A stretch of DNA of 64,000 nt from Trebonia sp963771985 (GTDB lineage: Bacteria > Actinomycetota > Actinomycetes > Streptosporangiales > Streptosporangiaceae): assembly GCA_963771985.1 (NCBI GenBank), contig CAVYVO010000010.1, positions 186,001-250,000 on the forward strand, read 5' to 3'. Positions 8,232 to 16,902 of this stretch are shown here, in pieces. The stretch's first letter is position 1. Each line of letters starts with the position of its first letter. The notes beneath the pieces were generated by a model. The model did not search any database. It saw only the letters and a program-made list of their open reading frames with translations, and was not told where the DNA came from. The position numbers and the translations under genes were made by a program.

Positions 8232-9730
8232 CGTATCCCCAAGGTAGCCAGGTAGGCCTTGATGACCGCGACCGCAATCGGCGCGGCCGCGGTTGCACCA
8301 TAGCCTCCGCCTTGAACTATGACGCCGACGGCGATCCTTGGGTTGTCCGCGGGGGCGAAGGCGGTAAAGACCGCGTCCGGGTTGGGGCTGGCTCCGTTGA
8401 GCAGGTTCTGCGCGGTCCCGGTCTTCCCGGCGATCTCGATGCCGTTCTCGTTATTGGCGTTGAACGCGAACGCGGTGCCCTCCGGCTGCTGCACCACGGC
8501 GATCATCATCTGCTTCACATTGTTAGCAACGGCTGAGTTGACCGACTGGCTCAGCACCGCGGGCTGAGTCGACGAGATGACCGACAGGTCGGAGGCGGTC
8601 ACCTGCTGGATGAGGTACGGCTTCATGAGCGTGCCGCCGTTGGCGATCGCGGCCGAGAACATCGCCTCCTGCAGCGGCGTCACGGTGTCGCTGTACTGGC
8701 CGATGGCGGAGAACGCGGTGTTCGCGAGGCTGGGGGGCAGCAGGTACTGGCTGGGCGCGACGGTGACCCCGGGGATGTTCAGGTTCGTGTTCATCCCGAA
8801 CTGCTGGGCCGTGGTCTTCAGGGCTCCGCCGCCGAGGTCCATGCCGAGGTTGCCGAATGTGGTGTCGCATGACTGCGCGAACGCCTGCAGGATCGTGGTC
8901 TGGCCGTTGACGCCGGCGTTGCCGCATATCTCGCCGCCGTCGTTGTGCAGCTTGTCGACCGTCTGCGGCAGCGTCAGGACCTGCGGCGAGTACACCATGC
9001 TGTTGGTGTTGCGGGTCGCGTTCTGATCGAACCACGCCGAGCCGGTGACGATCTTGAAGGTCGAGCCGGGCGGGAGGGTCGTCTGGGTGGCGTTGTTCAG
9101 CAGCGGGCTCGGAGACTCTCGCAGCAGCTTCTCGTCGTTCGCGGTCACCTGTGTGCCGTTGTGCATCGCCAGCGAGTTCGGGTCGTAGCTCGGGTAGGAG
9201 GCCATCGCCAGGATCGCGCCAGTGCTCGGGTTGAGCGCGACCACGCCGCCGACCCGGTTGCTGCCCTGAAGGGTGGCCGCCAGCTCCTGGTAAGCCGCCT
9301 GCTGGGCCTTCGAGTTGATCGTGACCTGGACGGTGGCGCCCTTCTGCGGCTTGTTGGTGATCATGTCGATGAAGTTGCGGAACGCCAGCTGTGACCCGTT
9401 GCCGGACAGCAGGGAGTCCTCCGCCTCCTCCACGCCGCTGGCGCTGAAGATAGTGTCGTAGCCGGTGACCGGCGCGTAGACCGGGCCGTCGGTATACACC
9501 CGCAGGTACTTATAGAAGTCGTTGGACGGCGTGGTGGTAGCGATCTTGACGCCGTCGGCGGTGACGATGTTGCCGCGCTCGTACTGATTCGCCTCGGAGA
9601 GCGCTCGGATATTGTCCGGCCTGGTCGACAGGCTGGAGGTCTCGAACCCCTGCAGGTAGTTCACATTGACCAGCAGCAGCAGGAACATGATCAGGACGGC
9701 TATCGAGATCCTCTTCAGCGCGCGGTTCAC
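8228..9730 (-). CDS. pbpA: Penicillin-binding protein 2-type transpeptidase PbpA
   Basis: 500 residues from GTG 9730, which overlaps the rodA stop (GTGA). N-terminal membrane anchor (about 7-26), then a non-catalytic domain and a transpeptidase domain with nucleophile motif STFK (223-226), second motif SCD (287-289, where SxN is usual) and KTG (436-438). Class B PBPs form peptidoglycan cross-links and pair with a SEDS polymerase, here RodA encoded immediately upstream. The Asp in the second motif is a variation worth noting, though actinobacterial PbpA proteins are variable there. Confidence 0.94.
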   Translation of the reverse strand: MNRALKRISIAVLIMFLLLLVNVNYLQGFETSSLSTRPDNIRALSEANQYERGNIVTADGVKIATTTPSNDFYKYLRVYTDGPVYAPVTGYDTIFSASGVEEAEDSLLSGNGSQLAFRNFIDMITNKPQKGATVQVTINSKAQQAAYQELAATLQGSNRVGGVVALNPSTGAILAMASYPSYDPNSLAMHNGTQVTANDEKLLRESPSPLLNNATQTTLPPGSTFKIVTGSAWFDQNATRNTNSMVYSPQVLTLPQTVDKLHNDGGEICGNAGVNGQTTILQAFAQSCDTTFGNLGMDLGGGALKTTAQQFGMNTNLNIPGVTVAPSQYLLPPSLANTAFSAIGQYSDTVTPLQEAMFSAAIANGGTLMKPYLIQQVTASDLSVISSTQPAVLSQSVNSAVANNVKQMMIAVVQQPEGTAFAFNANNENGIEIAGKTGTAQNLLNGASPNPDAVFTAFAPADNPRIAVGVIVQGGGYGATAAAPIAVAVIKAYLATLGIR

Positions 9731-11187
9731 TTCAGTGACACCACCTGAGTCAGTCCCTCTTCCTGGATCGGGCGGGGCGGCGGCCGGCGTGCGGTGTCGC
9801 TCAGCCGCGCCAGCGCGGCGATCAGCACCCACGTCGCCACCAGGGAAGAGCCACCCTGGGAGAGGAACGGCGTGGTGATGCCGGTGAGCGGGATCAGCCG
9901 GGTCACGCCGCCGACGATCACGAAGACCTGCAGGGCGAGCATGAACGAAAGGCCGCCGGCCAGCAGCTTCGAGTACGGGTCCTTGACCATGATCGCGGTG
10001 CGCAGCCCCCGCTGGACGAGCAGGGCGTAGATCAGCAGCAGCGCCATGACGCCGGTCAGCCCGATCTCCTCGCCGAACGAGGTGAACACCAGGTCGCTCT
10101 GCACGAGAGGCGTCCAGTACGGCTGCCCGGCGCCCAGCCCGCGGCCGAGCAGGCCGCCGTTGGCCATTCCGTACAGGCCCTGGATCAGCTGGTAGGCGTT
10201 GCCGTTAGGGTTGTTGCCGGCGAACGGGTGCAGCCAGATGTCGAACCGCTCGCCGACGTGCGAGAACAGCTTGCTCGCGACGAAGGCGCCGACGACGAAC
10301 GAGACGAACCCGATGAGCAGCCAGCTTGTCCGCGACGTCGCGATGTAGATCATCGCGACGAACAGCCCCATGAACACCGCGCTGGTGCCGATGTCGCTCT
10401 CGAAGACCAGCAGCAGCAGGCTGGCCAGCCAGGCCATGGCGATCGGGCCGAGATCGCGGCCCCGGGGCAGGTCGATGCCCAGCACCCGCTTGCCAGCCAG
10501 CGACAGCACGTCGCGCTTAGCGACCAGGTAGCCGGCGAACGACGCCGCCAGCGCGAGCTTGGCGAATTCCTCGGGCTGCACGGTGAAGCCGCCGAGGCTG
10601 ATCTGGATCTTGGCGCCGGTGTTGGCGACCCCGCTGATGCTGCTGGGCAGGAAGGCGGGGATCGCGATGAGTATGATGCCGGCGAGCCCGAGGATGTAGG
10701 TGTAGCGTTGCAGTACCCGAGGCTCGTGGATGAACACCAGGAACGCGACGAACAGGCCCACGCCGATCGCCGTGTAGACGATCTGGATGATCGTGGCCGA
10801 CGCGCTCATCGGGACGGACAGGGTGCCGCTGCCGCACAGGCTGCAGCCCGGGTTGCCGTTCCGGCCCGCCTGGGTCAGCCGGTAGGTCATCACGATGCCG
10901 AGCCCGTTGAGCAGCGCGCCGAGCGGCAGCAGCAGCGGATCGGCGTACGGCGCCCACCGCCGCAGCGCCAGGTGGGCGCCGATCATGATCACCATGAACG
11001 CGATCATGTACTCGACGAAGTTGGACAGCCGCTGGCCCTTGAGGCTGAACGCCACGTTGGCGAACGCGAACGCGACCACGCCGAACGCGAACAGGAGCAT
11101 GCTCAGCTCGGTGCTCCTGCGGGTGACGGGCGCGTCGTCCGGCGGCTGGCTGCCCAGCGCCGGAGACGGCATCGTGATGCTGCTCAT
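9727..11187 (-). CDS. rodA: SEDS peptidoglycan polymerase RodA/FtsW family
   Basis: 486 residues from ATG 11187, which overlaps the pstP stop (ATGA). About 12 membrane helices. SEDS hallmarks include FTVQPEEFAKLALAASFAGY, FESDIGTSAVFMGLF with the conserved acidic residue, and the C-terminal GITTPFLSQGGSSL. It polymerises lipid II glycan strands outside the membrane together with PbpA. A roughly 90-residue in-frame upstream extension overlaps pstP and is not used. Confidence 0.94.
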   Translation of the reverse strand: MSSITMPSPALGSQPPDDAPVTRRSTELSMLLFAFGVVAFAFANVAFSLKGQRLSNFVEYMIAFMVIMIGAHLALRRWAPYADPLLLPLGALLNGLGIVMTYRLTQAGRNGNPGCSLCGSGTLSVPMSASATIIQIVYTAIGVGLFVAFLVFIHEPRVLQRYTYILGLAGIILIAIPAFLPSSISGVANTGAKIQISLGGFTVQPEEFAKLALAASFAGYLVAKRDVLSLAGKRVLGIDLPRGRDLGPIAMAWLASLLLLVFESDIGTSAVFMGLFVAMIYIATSRTSWLLIGFVSFVVGAFVASKLFSHVGERFDIWLHPFAGNNPNGNAYQLIQGLYGMANGGLLGRGLGAGQPYWTPLVQSDLVFTSFGEEIGLTGVMALLLIYALLVQRGLRTAIMVKDPYSKLLAGGLSFMLALQVFVIVGGVTRLIPLTGITTPFLSQGGSSLVATWVLIAALARLSDTARRPPPRPIQEEGLTQVVSLK

Positions 11188-12824
11188 GCGGCCGCCCGCG
11201 AGGCCGTCGGGGACGCCTTCGTCGTCGCCTTGGTCGTTGGCTTGGTCGTCGGTGTGATGGTGGGAACTATGATGGGCTGACTTCCTGGGAGGGCGCTCGC
11301 CGGGATGGCGAACGCGGACGCGGGCGCGCAGTCGGCCGCGTCGGGAGCAGGCGGCTGCGCTCCCGGGTTCCCCGTCGGCCGGACTTTGGTCCTCTTCGCG
11401 TCGTAAGCGGTGACCGCGGCCGCGTACCTGACTTCGGCTGTCTGCCAGTTCGCCAGGGCTACCCACTTCTGGTGGCAGTCGTTGACCCCGTCCTTGATCT
11501 GGGTCACAAGGCTGCGCGCGTCGGTGAGGCTGCTGGCCGCGATCGTCTGCCGGATCATGCCCTGGTTGCCGGCCACCACCTGGTCGATCGGGAGATCAGT
11601 GCGCTCGATAAGGCTGGACAGGCTGATGCCCGCGAGGTTCTGGTTGACCCCGCGGAAGATCGCTACGTTCCCGTCCTGGACGCCGATGTAGTACTGCCCC
11701 TGCAGGTACTGCCAGCCGCCGTAAAGGCCGCCCCCGATCAGCAGCACGAGCACGACGAGCAGCGTCGTCACGATCGGCCAGCGCCGCCTGCCATCGTGGT
11801 GCTGGGTGTAGTCGTCATCGTCATCGTCGTCGTAGGGCTGGCGCCTGGCACGGTGGCTGTGCCGTCCGCCGACGCGCCCGCCCGCGCCGTCGCCGCGCGG
11901 GCCGCCGTGGCCGTTATAACCGCTGCCCCACTCGCCCGGCTCCACCTCGTCCGGCAGCGCCTGCTGCGGCGCGGTCTTGGTCAGCCGCATCGCCCGGGTG
12001 GCCGGGGAACTCTGCCGCGCCGGGGCACGCAGCTCGGCCGCGGAACCGTGGGACGCCGCGCCGGCCAGCACCGGGACCCGCGTCGGGGGCAGCGAGGTGG
12101 TCTGGGTATCGACCACGTTGGCCACGATGCAGGTGATGTTGTCAGGCCCGCCGCCCCTGATGGCCAGCTCCACAAGCTGCAGCGCCGCCTTCTCCGGGTC
12201 CCAGACCGAGCTGAGCGTCTGGTGCAGCGTCTGCTCGGTCACGACACCGGAAAGCCCGTCGGAGCACAGCAGGTAACGGTCACCCGCCATCGTCTCGTGC
12301 GTGGACAGGTCAGGATCGGCGACCGTCCTGCCGTCAAGGGCGCGCAGGAGCAGCGACCGGTGCGGGTGGGTGGCCACGTCATCTTCGGTGATCTTGCCCT
12401 CGTCCACCAGCGACTGGACCAGCGTGTGGTCGTGCGTGATCTGGTAGAACTGGCCATCGCGCAGCAGGTACGCGCGCGAGTCGCCGATATGGCAGAGCGC
12501 GGCCTGCCCGTCCGACCACAGGAGCGCGGTCAGCGTGGTGCCCATGCCCTCGACCGACGGGTCTGAGATGATGAGCTCCTGCAGCCGCATGTTGGCGCTG
12601 GCGACCGCGTTGGCGAGCGCGTCAACCAAGTCTGCCCCAGAGTGATCGGCGTCGAGCGCGGCGATCGTGGTGATCGTCGCGGCGCTCGCCACCTCGCCGG
12701 CCGCATGGCCACCCATGCCATCGGCGACCGCGAGCAGGTGCGGCCCAGCGTACGCCGAGTCCTCGTTCCCCTCGCGGAGGAGACCGACGTCGGAGCGTAC
12801 CGCGTAGCGGAGTGCTAGTGTCAT
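11184..12824 (-). CDS. pstP: PP2C-family Ser/Thr protein phosphatase PstP
   Basis: 546 residues. PP2C domain about 5-238 with metal ligands in VRSDVGLLREGNEDS, VADGMGGHAAGE (Asp35), CSDGLSG (Asp189) and GGPDNITC (Asp228). A linker with a run of seven Asp residues precedes one membrane helix (about 350-370), followed by an extracellular domain of about 170 residues and a Thr/Ser/Lys tail. Counteracts PknA and PknB. ATG at 12824 overlaps the fhaB stop (ATGA). The Asp run is encoded by near-identical GAT/GAC codons, a possible slippage site. Confidence 0.94.
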   Translation of the reverse strand: MTLALRYAVRSDVGLLREGNEDSAYAGPHLLAVADGMGGHAAGEVASAATITTIAALDADHSGADLVDALANAVASANMRLQELIISDPSVEGMGTTLTALLWSDGQAALCHIGDSRAYLLRDGQFYQITHDHTLVQSLVDEGKITEDDVATHPHRSLLLRALDGRTVADPDLSTHETMAGDRYLLCSDGLSGVVTEQTLHQTLSSVWDPEKAALQLVELAIRGGGPDNITCIVANVVDTQTTSLPPTRVPVLAGAASHGSAAELRAPARQSSPATRAMRLTKTAPQQALPDEVEPGEWGSGYNGHGGPRGDGAGGRVGGRHSHRARRQPYDDDDDDDYTQHHDGRRRWPIVTTLLVVLVLLIGGGLYGGWQYLQGQYYIGVQDGNVAIFRGVNQNLAGISLSSLIERTDLPIDQVVAGNQGMIRQTIAASSLTDARSLVTQIKDGVNDCHQKWVALANWQTAEVRYAAAVTAYDAKRTKVRPTGNPGAQPPAPDAADCAPASAFAIPASALPGSQPIIVPTITPTTKPTTKATTKASPTASRAAA

Positions 12825-13303
12825 CTGCGCAGTTCCAGAACGGTCTTGCCAATGCGGATCGGCACGCCTACGGGTACCGGCGTGGGCCGGGTCACTTTCT
12901 GGCGGTCCAGGTAGGTGCCGTTGGTCGAACCGAGGTCCTCAACGATCCACTGTCCGTCCTGCGGGAAAATCCGGGCATGTCGGCTTGAAGCGTAGTCGTC
13001 ATTCAGTACCAGCGTGGCATCATTCGCCCGCCCGAGCGTAATTTGCTGATCCGTAAGATCGATGCTCATGCCGCTGAGGCCGCCTTCGGTGACGACCAGG
13101 AATCGCGGGGTTCCGCGGCTCGGCCTCGGCTGCCGTGGCGGCCGCTGCGGCTGGCGCTGCGGCGGCTTGTTCCGGCCCCGCCGCACCTTCGCCGCCGCCG
13201 TGCCGAACAGGTCGGTGCGCACGACGCCGATGGCCGCGATGACGAACAGCCACAGTACGGCCAGGAAGGCCACCCTGATCAGGGTGAGGGTAAGGGCGTT
13301 CAT
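12821..13303 (-). CDS. fhaB: FHA-domain protein FhaB (FipA)
   Basis: 160 residues. N-terminal membrane helix (about 9-27), basic Pro/Arg/Gln linker (about 40-65) and a C-terminal FHA domain with LGRANDATLVL, SSRHARI and DLGSTNGTYL, the phosphothreonine-binding residues. In mycobacteria FipA links PknB phosphorylation to FtsZ and FtsQ. Overlaps pstP by 4 bp. A 92-bp gap with short direct repeats separates it from fhaA. Confidence 0.93.
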   Translation of the reverse strand: MNALTLTLIRVAFLAVLWLFVIAAIGVVRTDLFGTAAAKVRRGRNKPPQRQPQRPPRQPRPSRGTPRFLVVTEGGLSGMSIDLTDQQITLGRANDATLVLNDDYASSRHARIFPQDGQWIVEDLGSTNGTYLDRQKVTRPTPVPVGVPIRIGKTVLELRR

Positions 13304-13371
13304 CCGGTGCGATGTCCTCGGCTTCTGTGACGCTTTCGGTTTGCTGCCCTTAGGGTAGTCAGTCCTCGGTC

Positions 13372-13404
13372 GTCTAGTGCCTGTCTAGCGTCTGTCTAAT
13401 ACCT
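13372..13404 (+). repeat. Three tandem 11-bp repeats
   Basis: GTCTAGTGCCT, GTCTAGCGTCT and GTCTAATACCT follow each other without a gap. The last copy contains the fhaA stop codon (minus strand). They fill part of the only sizeable gap in the fhaA-pknB operon, just upstream of fhaB. Confidence 0.6.
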
Positions 13405-14154
13405 GTCGTCCTGCCGGAAGACCAGGGTCGTCCGGCCGAGCGTGATGTTCGTCCCGTCGGTGAGAGCTACGCGGCGCACCGGCTGGCCGTTGACGAACGT
13501 GCCGTTGGTCGAGCCCAGGTCGACCAGCACCACCTGGTCCTCCTCCACGCGCAGCTCCGCGTGGTGCCTGGACACGCCCGGGTCGACCAGCCGAAGGTCG
13601 CAGTCCGTGCCGCGGCCGAGGAGCGTTACCGGCGTCTGGAGCTCATAAGTGCTGCCGGCCTCCACGCCCGTTCCCGGGTGCGAGCCCGCGACGACCAGCC
13701 GCGGGCTGCCGTAGAACTGCGCTCCGGGCACCTGGGGCAGGTCGGTAACCGGCTGCCGGACCTCTCCCGCCTCGAGGGTATGGCCCCGGATTACCCCAGA
13801 CCGGATGCGGAAGGTCCCGGTCGTAAGGTCGGGGACGCCTTCGAATCGCATCCGTACCGGGCCCACGAACGAGTACCCCTGCTCTTTGGCATAGTCCCTA
13901 GCCAGGGTGGCCAGCTCCACGCCGAGGCTCTCCGCGTAAACGTCCAGCCGGTCATGGTCGCTCTCGGCGACCTCGACGACGAAGTCGTTCGGCACGAGGG
14001 TGCGGCCCTGCGCGACGATCGCGGCACGGTCGTCCATCTCGCGCTGAATCGCGCTCGCCACCTCGACGGGCTGCAGTTCAGACTTGAAGGCGCGCGCGAA
14101 GGCCCCCTCCACCATGCCTTCAAGCCGCCGCTCGAAGCGCTGCAGAACTCCCAC
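13396..14154 (-). CDS. fhaA: FHA-domain protein FhaA
   Basis: 252 residues. N-terminal DUF3662 domain (about 1-120, starts MGVLQRFERRLEGMVEGAFARAF), a linker, and a C-terminal FHA domain (about 160-250) with LLGRGTDCDLRL, GVSRHHAELR and LGSTNGTFVN. FhaA binds phosphorylated partners, in mycobacteria the pseudokinase domain of MviN, and slows peptidoglycan synthesis at poles and septa. First gene of the leftward kinase/phosphatase operon. The linker is much shorter than in mycobacterial FhaA. Confidence 0.93.
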   Translation of the reverse strand: MGVLQRFERRLEGMVEGAFARAFKSELQPVEVASAIQREMDDRAAIVAQGRTLVPNDFVVEVAESDHDRLDVYAESLGVELATLARDYAKEQGYSFVGPVRMRFEGVPDLTTGTFRIRSGVIRGHTLEAGEVRQPVTDLPQVPGAQFYGSPRLVVAGSHPGTGVEAGSTYELQTPVTLLGRGTDCDLRLVDPGVSRHHAELRVEEDQVVLVDLGSTNGTFVNGQPVRRVALTDGTNITLGRTTLVFRQDDRY

Positions 14155-14245
14155 CCGTTCGGCCTCCCTTCGGCTTCTTACGTACCTGATGGTATCCGGG
14201 GTACGAGTGCGCCGGAGGTCGTGCTAATCTAAGTCGTCCTTGCCG

Positions 14246-14328
14246 GGGCGGGTGGCGGAACGGCAGACGCGCACGGTTCAGGTCCGTGTGTCCGAAAGGA
14301 TGTGAGGGTTCAAATCCCTCCTCGCCCA
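14246..14328 (+). tRNA. tRNA-Leu (anticodon CAG)
   Basis: 83 nt class II tRNA. Acceptor GGGCGGG pairs with CTCGCCC at the 3' end with one G-T pair, discriminator A. Anticodon stem CACGG/CCGTG encloses loop TTCAGGT, anticodon CAG. A variable arm and a T-loop GTTCAAATC follow. CCA is not encoded. A strong hairpin lies 17 nt downstream. Confidence 0.95.
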
Positions 14329-14345
14329 CAGCGTGGAATCACCGG

Positions 14346-14381
14346 GAAGACCCCGGGCCCCTAGCGGGTCCCGGGGTCTTC
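14346..14381 (+). terminator. Intrinsic terminator after tRNA-Leu
   Basis: GAAGACCCCGGGCCC and GGGTCCCGGGGTCTTC form a long stem around a CTAGC loop. There is no long T tract, as is common in actinomycetes. Its position just behind the tRNA makes termination the simplest reading. Confidence 0.8.
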
Positions 14382-14476
14382 TCGTGCGGGTGTCAGAACG
14401 CCGGGTCGCGCTCGATCGGGCAGGTCATGCACTGTGAGCCGCTGCGGCCGCGGCCGAGTTCCAACCCTGGCCGGGA

Positions 14477-15424
14477 TCAGCTGGCCGTGCCCAATACGAC
14501 GCCGGTCACGTCAGTGGCGACGCGCGTGCCGGCCGTGCCCGCGAGCATGGCCTGGATGTCGGACAGTGCGCCGATGACCGCGGGCTTTCCCGTGGCCTTG
14601 GCGAAGTCGCACGCGGCGATCACCTTGGGCAGCATCGATCCGGCCGCGAACTCGGTCTTGTAGCCGGCGAGCAGCGCATCCGGGTTGGCCCCCGTGATGG
14701 CCCGCTGTCCGGCGGTACCGAACCCGACGAACGCCGCTGGCGCGTCGGTAGCCATGATGAGGATGTCCGCGTTGACGTCGCGGGCCAGCAGCGCGCTGGC
14801 CCGGTCCTTGTCGATGACCGCCTCGACACCGGCCAGCTGCCGTCCCAGCCGGTATGCGGTGGGGATACCGCCGCCTCCCGCGCAGATCACGACACAGCCC
14901 CGCTCGAGCAGCCACTTGATCGGCCGGTGCTCGAAGATCCGCTGTGGCGCCGGGGAAGGCACGACCCGGCGCATGTGGTTCCCGTCGGGCTTGAACGTCC
15001 AGCCGCGCGCGGTCGCCAGCTTGTCCGCCTCGGCCTTGTCGTACAGCGGGCCGATCGGCTTACTCGGGTCGTTGAATGCCGGATCGTCGGGATCGACCTC
15101 GATCATCGTCAGCAGCGTCGCGAGCGGCTTCTCGAACGGGAGCCGGTTCCCGAGTTCTTCCTCGATGAGGTAGCCGATCATTCCCTGAGTCTCCGCCCCC
15201 AGCACGTCGAGCGGGGATTCAGGCACTTCCTGATATGCCGCCTCTTCCAGCGCCAGCAGCCCGATTTGCGGGCCATTCCCGTGCGAGATGATCAGCTCAT
15301 GCTGCTCGGCGATGGGCGCCAGCCGGTCGCACGCTAGCCGCACGTTCTCCCGCTGGTTTTCTGTCGTCATAGGCTGTCCCCGGCGCAGCAGCGCATTTCC
15401 GCCGAGGGCTACTACAACTCTCAT
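14477..15424 (-). CDS. arcC: Carbamate kinase
   Basis: 315 residues from ATG 15424 (MRVVVALGGNALLRRGQ), the exact N-terminal ATP-site motif of the family. Other family segments are ISHGNGPQIGLLALE, KPIGPLYDKAEADKL, VICAGGGGIPTAY and VIDKDRASALLA. Catalyses reversible ATP formation from carbamoyl phosphate and ADP, usually the last step of arginine deiminase or of purine/allantoin catabolism. No arcA or arcB lies nearby. It follows a monooxygenase gene by 17 bp on the same strand, so co-transcription is possible but the link is unexplained. Confidence 0.92.
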   Translation of the reverse strand: MRVVVALGGNALLRRGQPMTTENQRENVRLACDRLAPIAEQHELIISHGNGPQIGLLALEEAAYQEVPESPLDVLGAETQGMIGYLIEEELGNRLPFEKPLATLLTMIEVDPDDPAFNDPSKPIGPLYDKAEADKLATARGWTFKPDGNHMRRVVPSPAPQRIFEHRPIKWLLERGCVVICAGGGGIPTAYRLGRQLAGVEAVIDKDRASALLARDVNADILIMATDAPAAFVGFGTAGQRAITGANPDALLAGYKTEFAAGSMLPKVIAACDFAKATGKPAVIGALSDIQAMLAGTAGTRVATDVTGVVLGTAS

Positions 15425-15441
15425 GATGTGAGCACCGCTGG

Positions 15442-16902
15442 TCAGACGGTTACCTGGTAATCGCCGCGGCGGGCGCGGCGGGTCCGGGCCCAGTATTCGA
15501 ACGAGGAGCCCGGCCAGATGGCGCGGTTGACGCCCGCGTCGTCTAGGTACCAGCTCCGGCAGCCGCCCGCGCTCCATACCGCGCGGCGCAGCCGGCGCTG
15601 CAAGGAGTCGTTGTAGGCGCGCGTCTTGGCCGGCTTCGCCTCGATCGTGCTCGTCTTCTCCCGCGACAGCCTGCGCAGGCAGCTCAGCACGTGCTGGACC
15701 TGGCTCTCGATCATGAACACGACCGACGTGTGGCCGAGCGCGGTGTTGGGGCCGAGCAGCATGAAGAAGTTCGGGAACCCGGGCACCGTGATCCCGCGGA
15801 ACGCCTCCACGCCGTCCGCCCAGGCGTCGGCCAGCTTGACGCCGCGGCGCCCGGTCACGTTCAGTTCCGCGATCGAGTCCACGACGTGGAAGCCGGTGGC
15901 GCAGACGAGCACGTCGGCCTCGTGGCGGGCGCCGTCAGCCGTGACGACCCCTGCCGGGATGATCTCGCTGATCGGTTCGGTGACGAGATTGACGTTCGGC
16001 CGCTGCAGCGCCGGATAGTAGTCCGACGACAGCAGGATCCGCTTGCAGCCGATCGTGTAGTCCGGGGTCAGCCGCGCACGCAGCGCGGGGTCCGGGACCT
16101 GGCGCTCCAGGTGCTTACGGGCCAGCGCCGCGGACGGCCCCAGCAGCTTCGGGTCGACAGTGAAGCCGAGCCCTTGCGCCTCGAGCAGCCAGTAGATGCC
16201 GTAGCGCAGCGCACGTGCGGCCCCCGGCACGGCGCGCAGCGCGGTCCGCGCGCCGGGCGGGATCTCGACATCCGGCCGGGGAGTGACCCACGGCGGCGTG
16301 CGCTGGAAGACCGACAGGTGCGCGGCCTGCCTGCCGACGGCGGGAACGATCTGGATCGCGGAGGCGCCGGTGCCGATGACCGCGACGTTCTTCCCGCTCA
16401 GGTCCGCGGCGGGGTCCCAGCACGAGGAGTGGAACGCCGCACCGCCGAACGTGTCGAGCCCGGGGATGTCCGGATAGCGGGGTACGTGCAGCACGCCCGC
16501 GCCCCAGACCACCGCGTGCGCGCGGTACCTGTCGCCGCCCGCGGCCCGTACCGTCCACAGCCTGGCGTCGTCGTCCCACTCCATCGACTCGACCTGGCAG
16601 CCATAGCGGAAATGAGGGTCGACCCCGTACTTGGCGGCGCACCCGCGCAGGTAGTCCCAGATCTCCTGCTGTGGCGCGAAAAGCCTGGTCCACGACGGGT
16701 TGAGCTCGTAGGAATAGGAGTAAAGCGGGGAGGGGACGTCGCACGCGCAACCCGGGTAGCGATTATCCCGCCAGGTCCCGCCGAGATCGGACGCCTTCTC
16801 CAGGATCACGAAGTCCTCGAAGCCGGCCTTCTTGAGCGCGATTCCCATGCCGATGCCGCCGAACCCGGACCCGACGATCACGATCCCGTGCCGCTCGCTC
16901 AC
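15442..16902 (-). CDS. Flavin-containing (Baeyer-Villiger-type) monooxygenase
   Basis: 486 residues from GTG 16902 with GGGAG seven bases upstream. First Rossmann motif VGSGFGGIGMG (about 10-20) binds FAD; the class B fingerprint FGGAAFHSSCWD (152-163) fits the Baeyer-Villiger pattern FxGxxxHxxxW; second Rossmann motif VIGTGASAIQ (about 175-184) binds NADPH. CATGFHVVDS and PNFFMLLGPNTALGHTS are also typical. Inserts one oxygen atom into ketones or oxidises soft nucleophiles. The substrate is unknown and no pathway genes surround it apart from arcC. Confidence 0.88.
   Translation of the reverse strand: MSERHGIVIVGSGFGGIGMGIALKKAGFEDFVILEKASDLGGTWRDNRYPGCACDVPSPLYSYSYELNPSWTRLFAPQQEIWDYLRGCAAKYGVDPHFRYGCQVESMEWDDDARLWTVRAAGGDRYRAHAVVWGAGVLHVPRYPDIPGLDTFGGAAFHSSCWDPAADLSGKNVAVIGTGASAIQIVPAVGRQAAHLSVFQRTPPWVTPRPDVEIPPGARTALRAVPGAARALRYGIYWLLEAQGLGFTVDPKLLGPSAALARKHLERQVPDPALRARLTPDYTIGCKRILLSSDYYPALQRPNVNLVTEPISEIIPAGVVTADGARHEADVLVCATGFHVVDSIAELNVTGRRGVKLADAWADGVEAFRGITVPGFPNFFMLLGPNTALGHTSVVFMIESQVQHVLSCLRRLSREKTSTIEAKPAKTRAYNDSLQRRLRRAVWSAGGCRSWYLDDAGVNRAIWPGSSFEYWARTRRARRGDYQVTV

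Noticed and set aside
10228..11280. 350-codon frame antisense to rodA
   Set aside because: Composition is that of a shadow frame and no start site or domain is visible.
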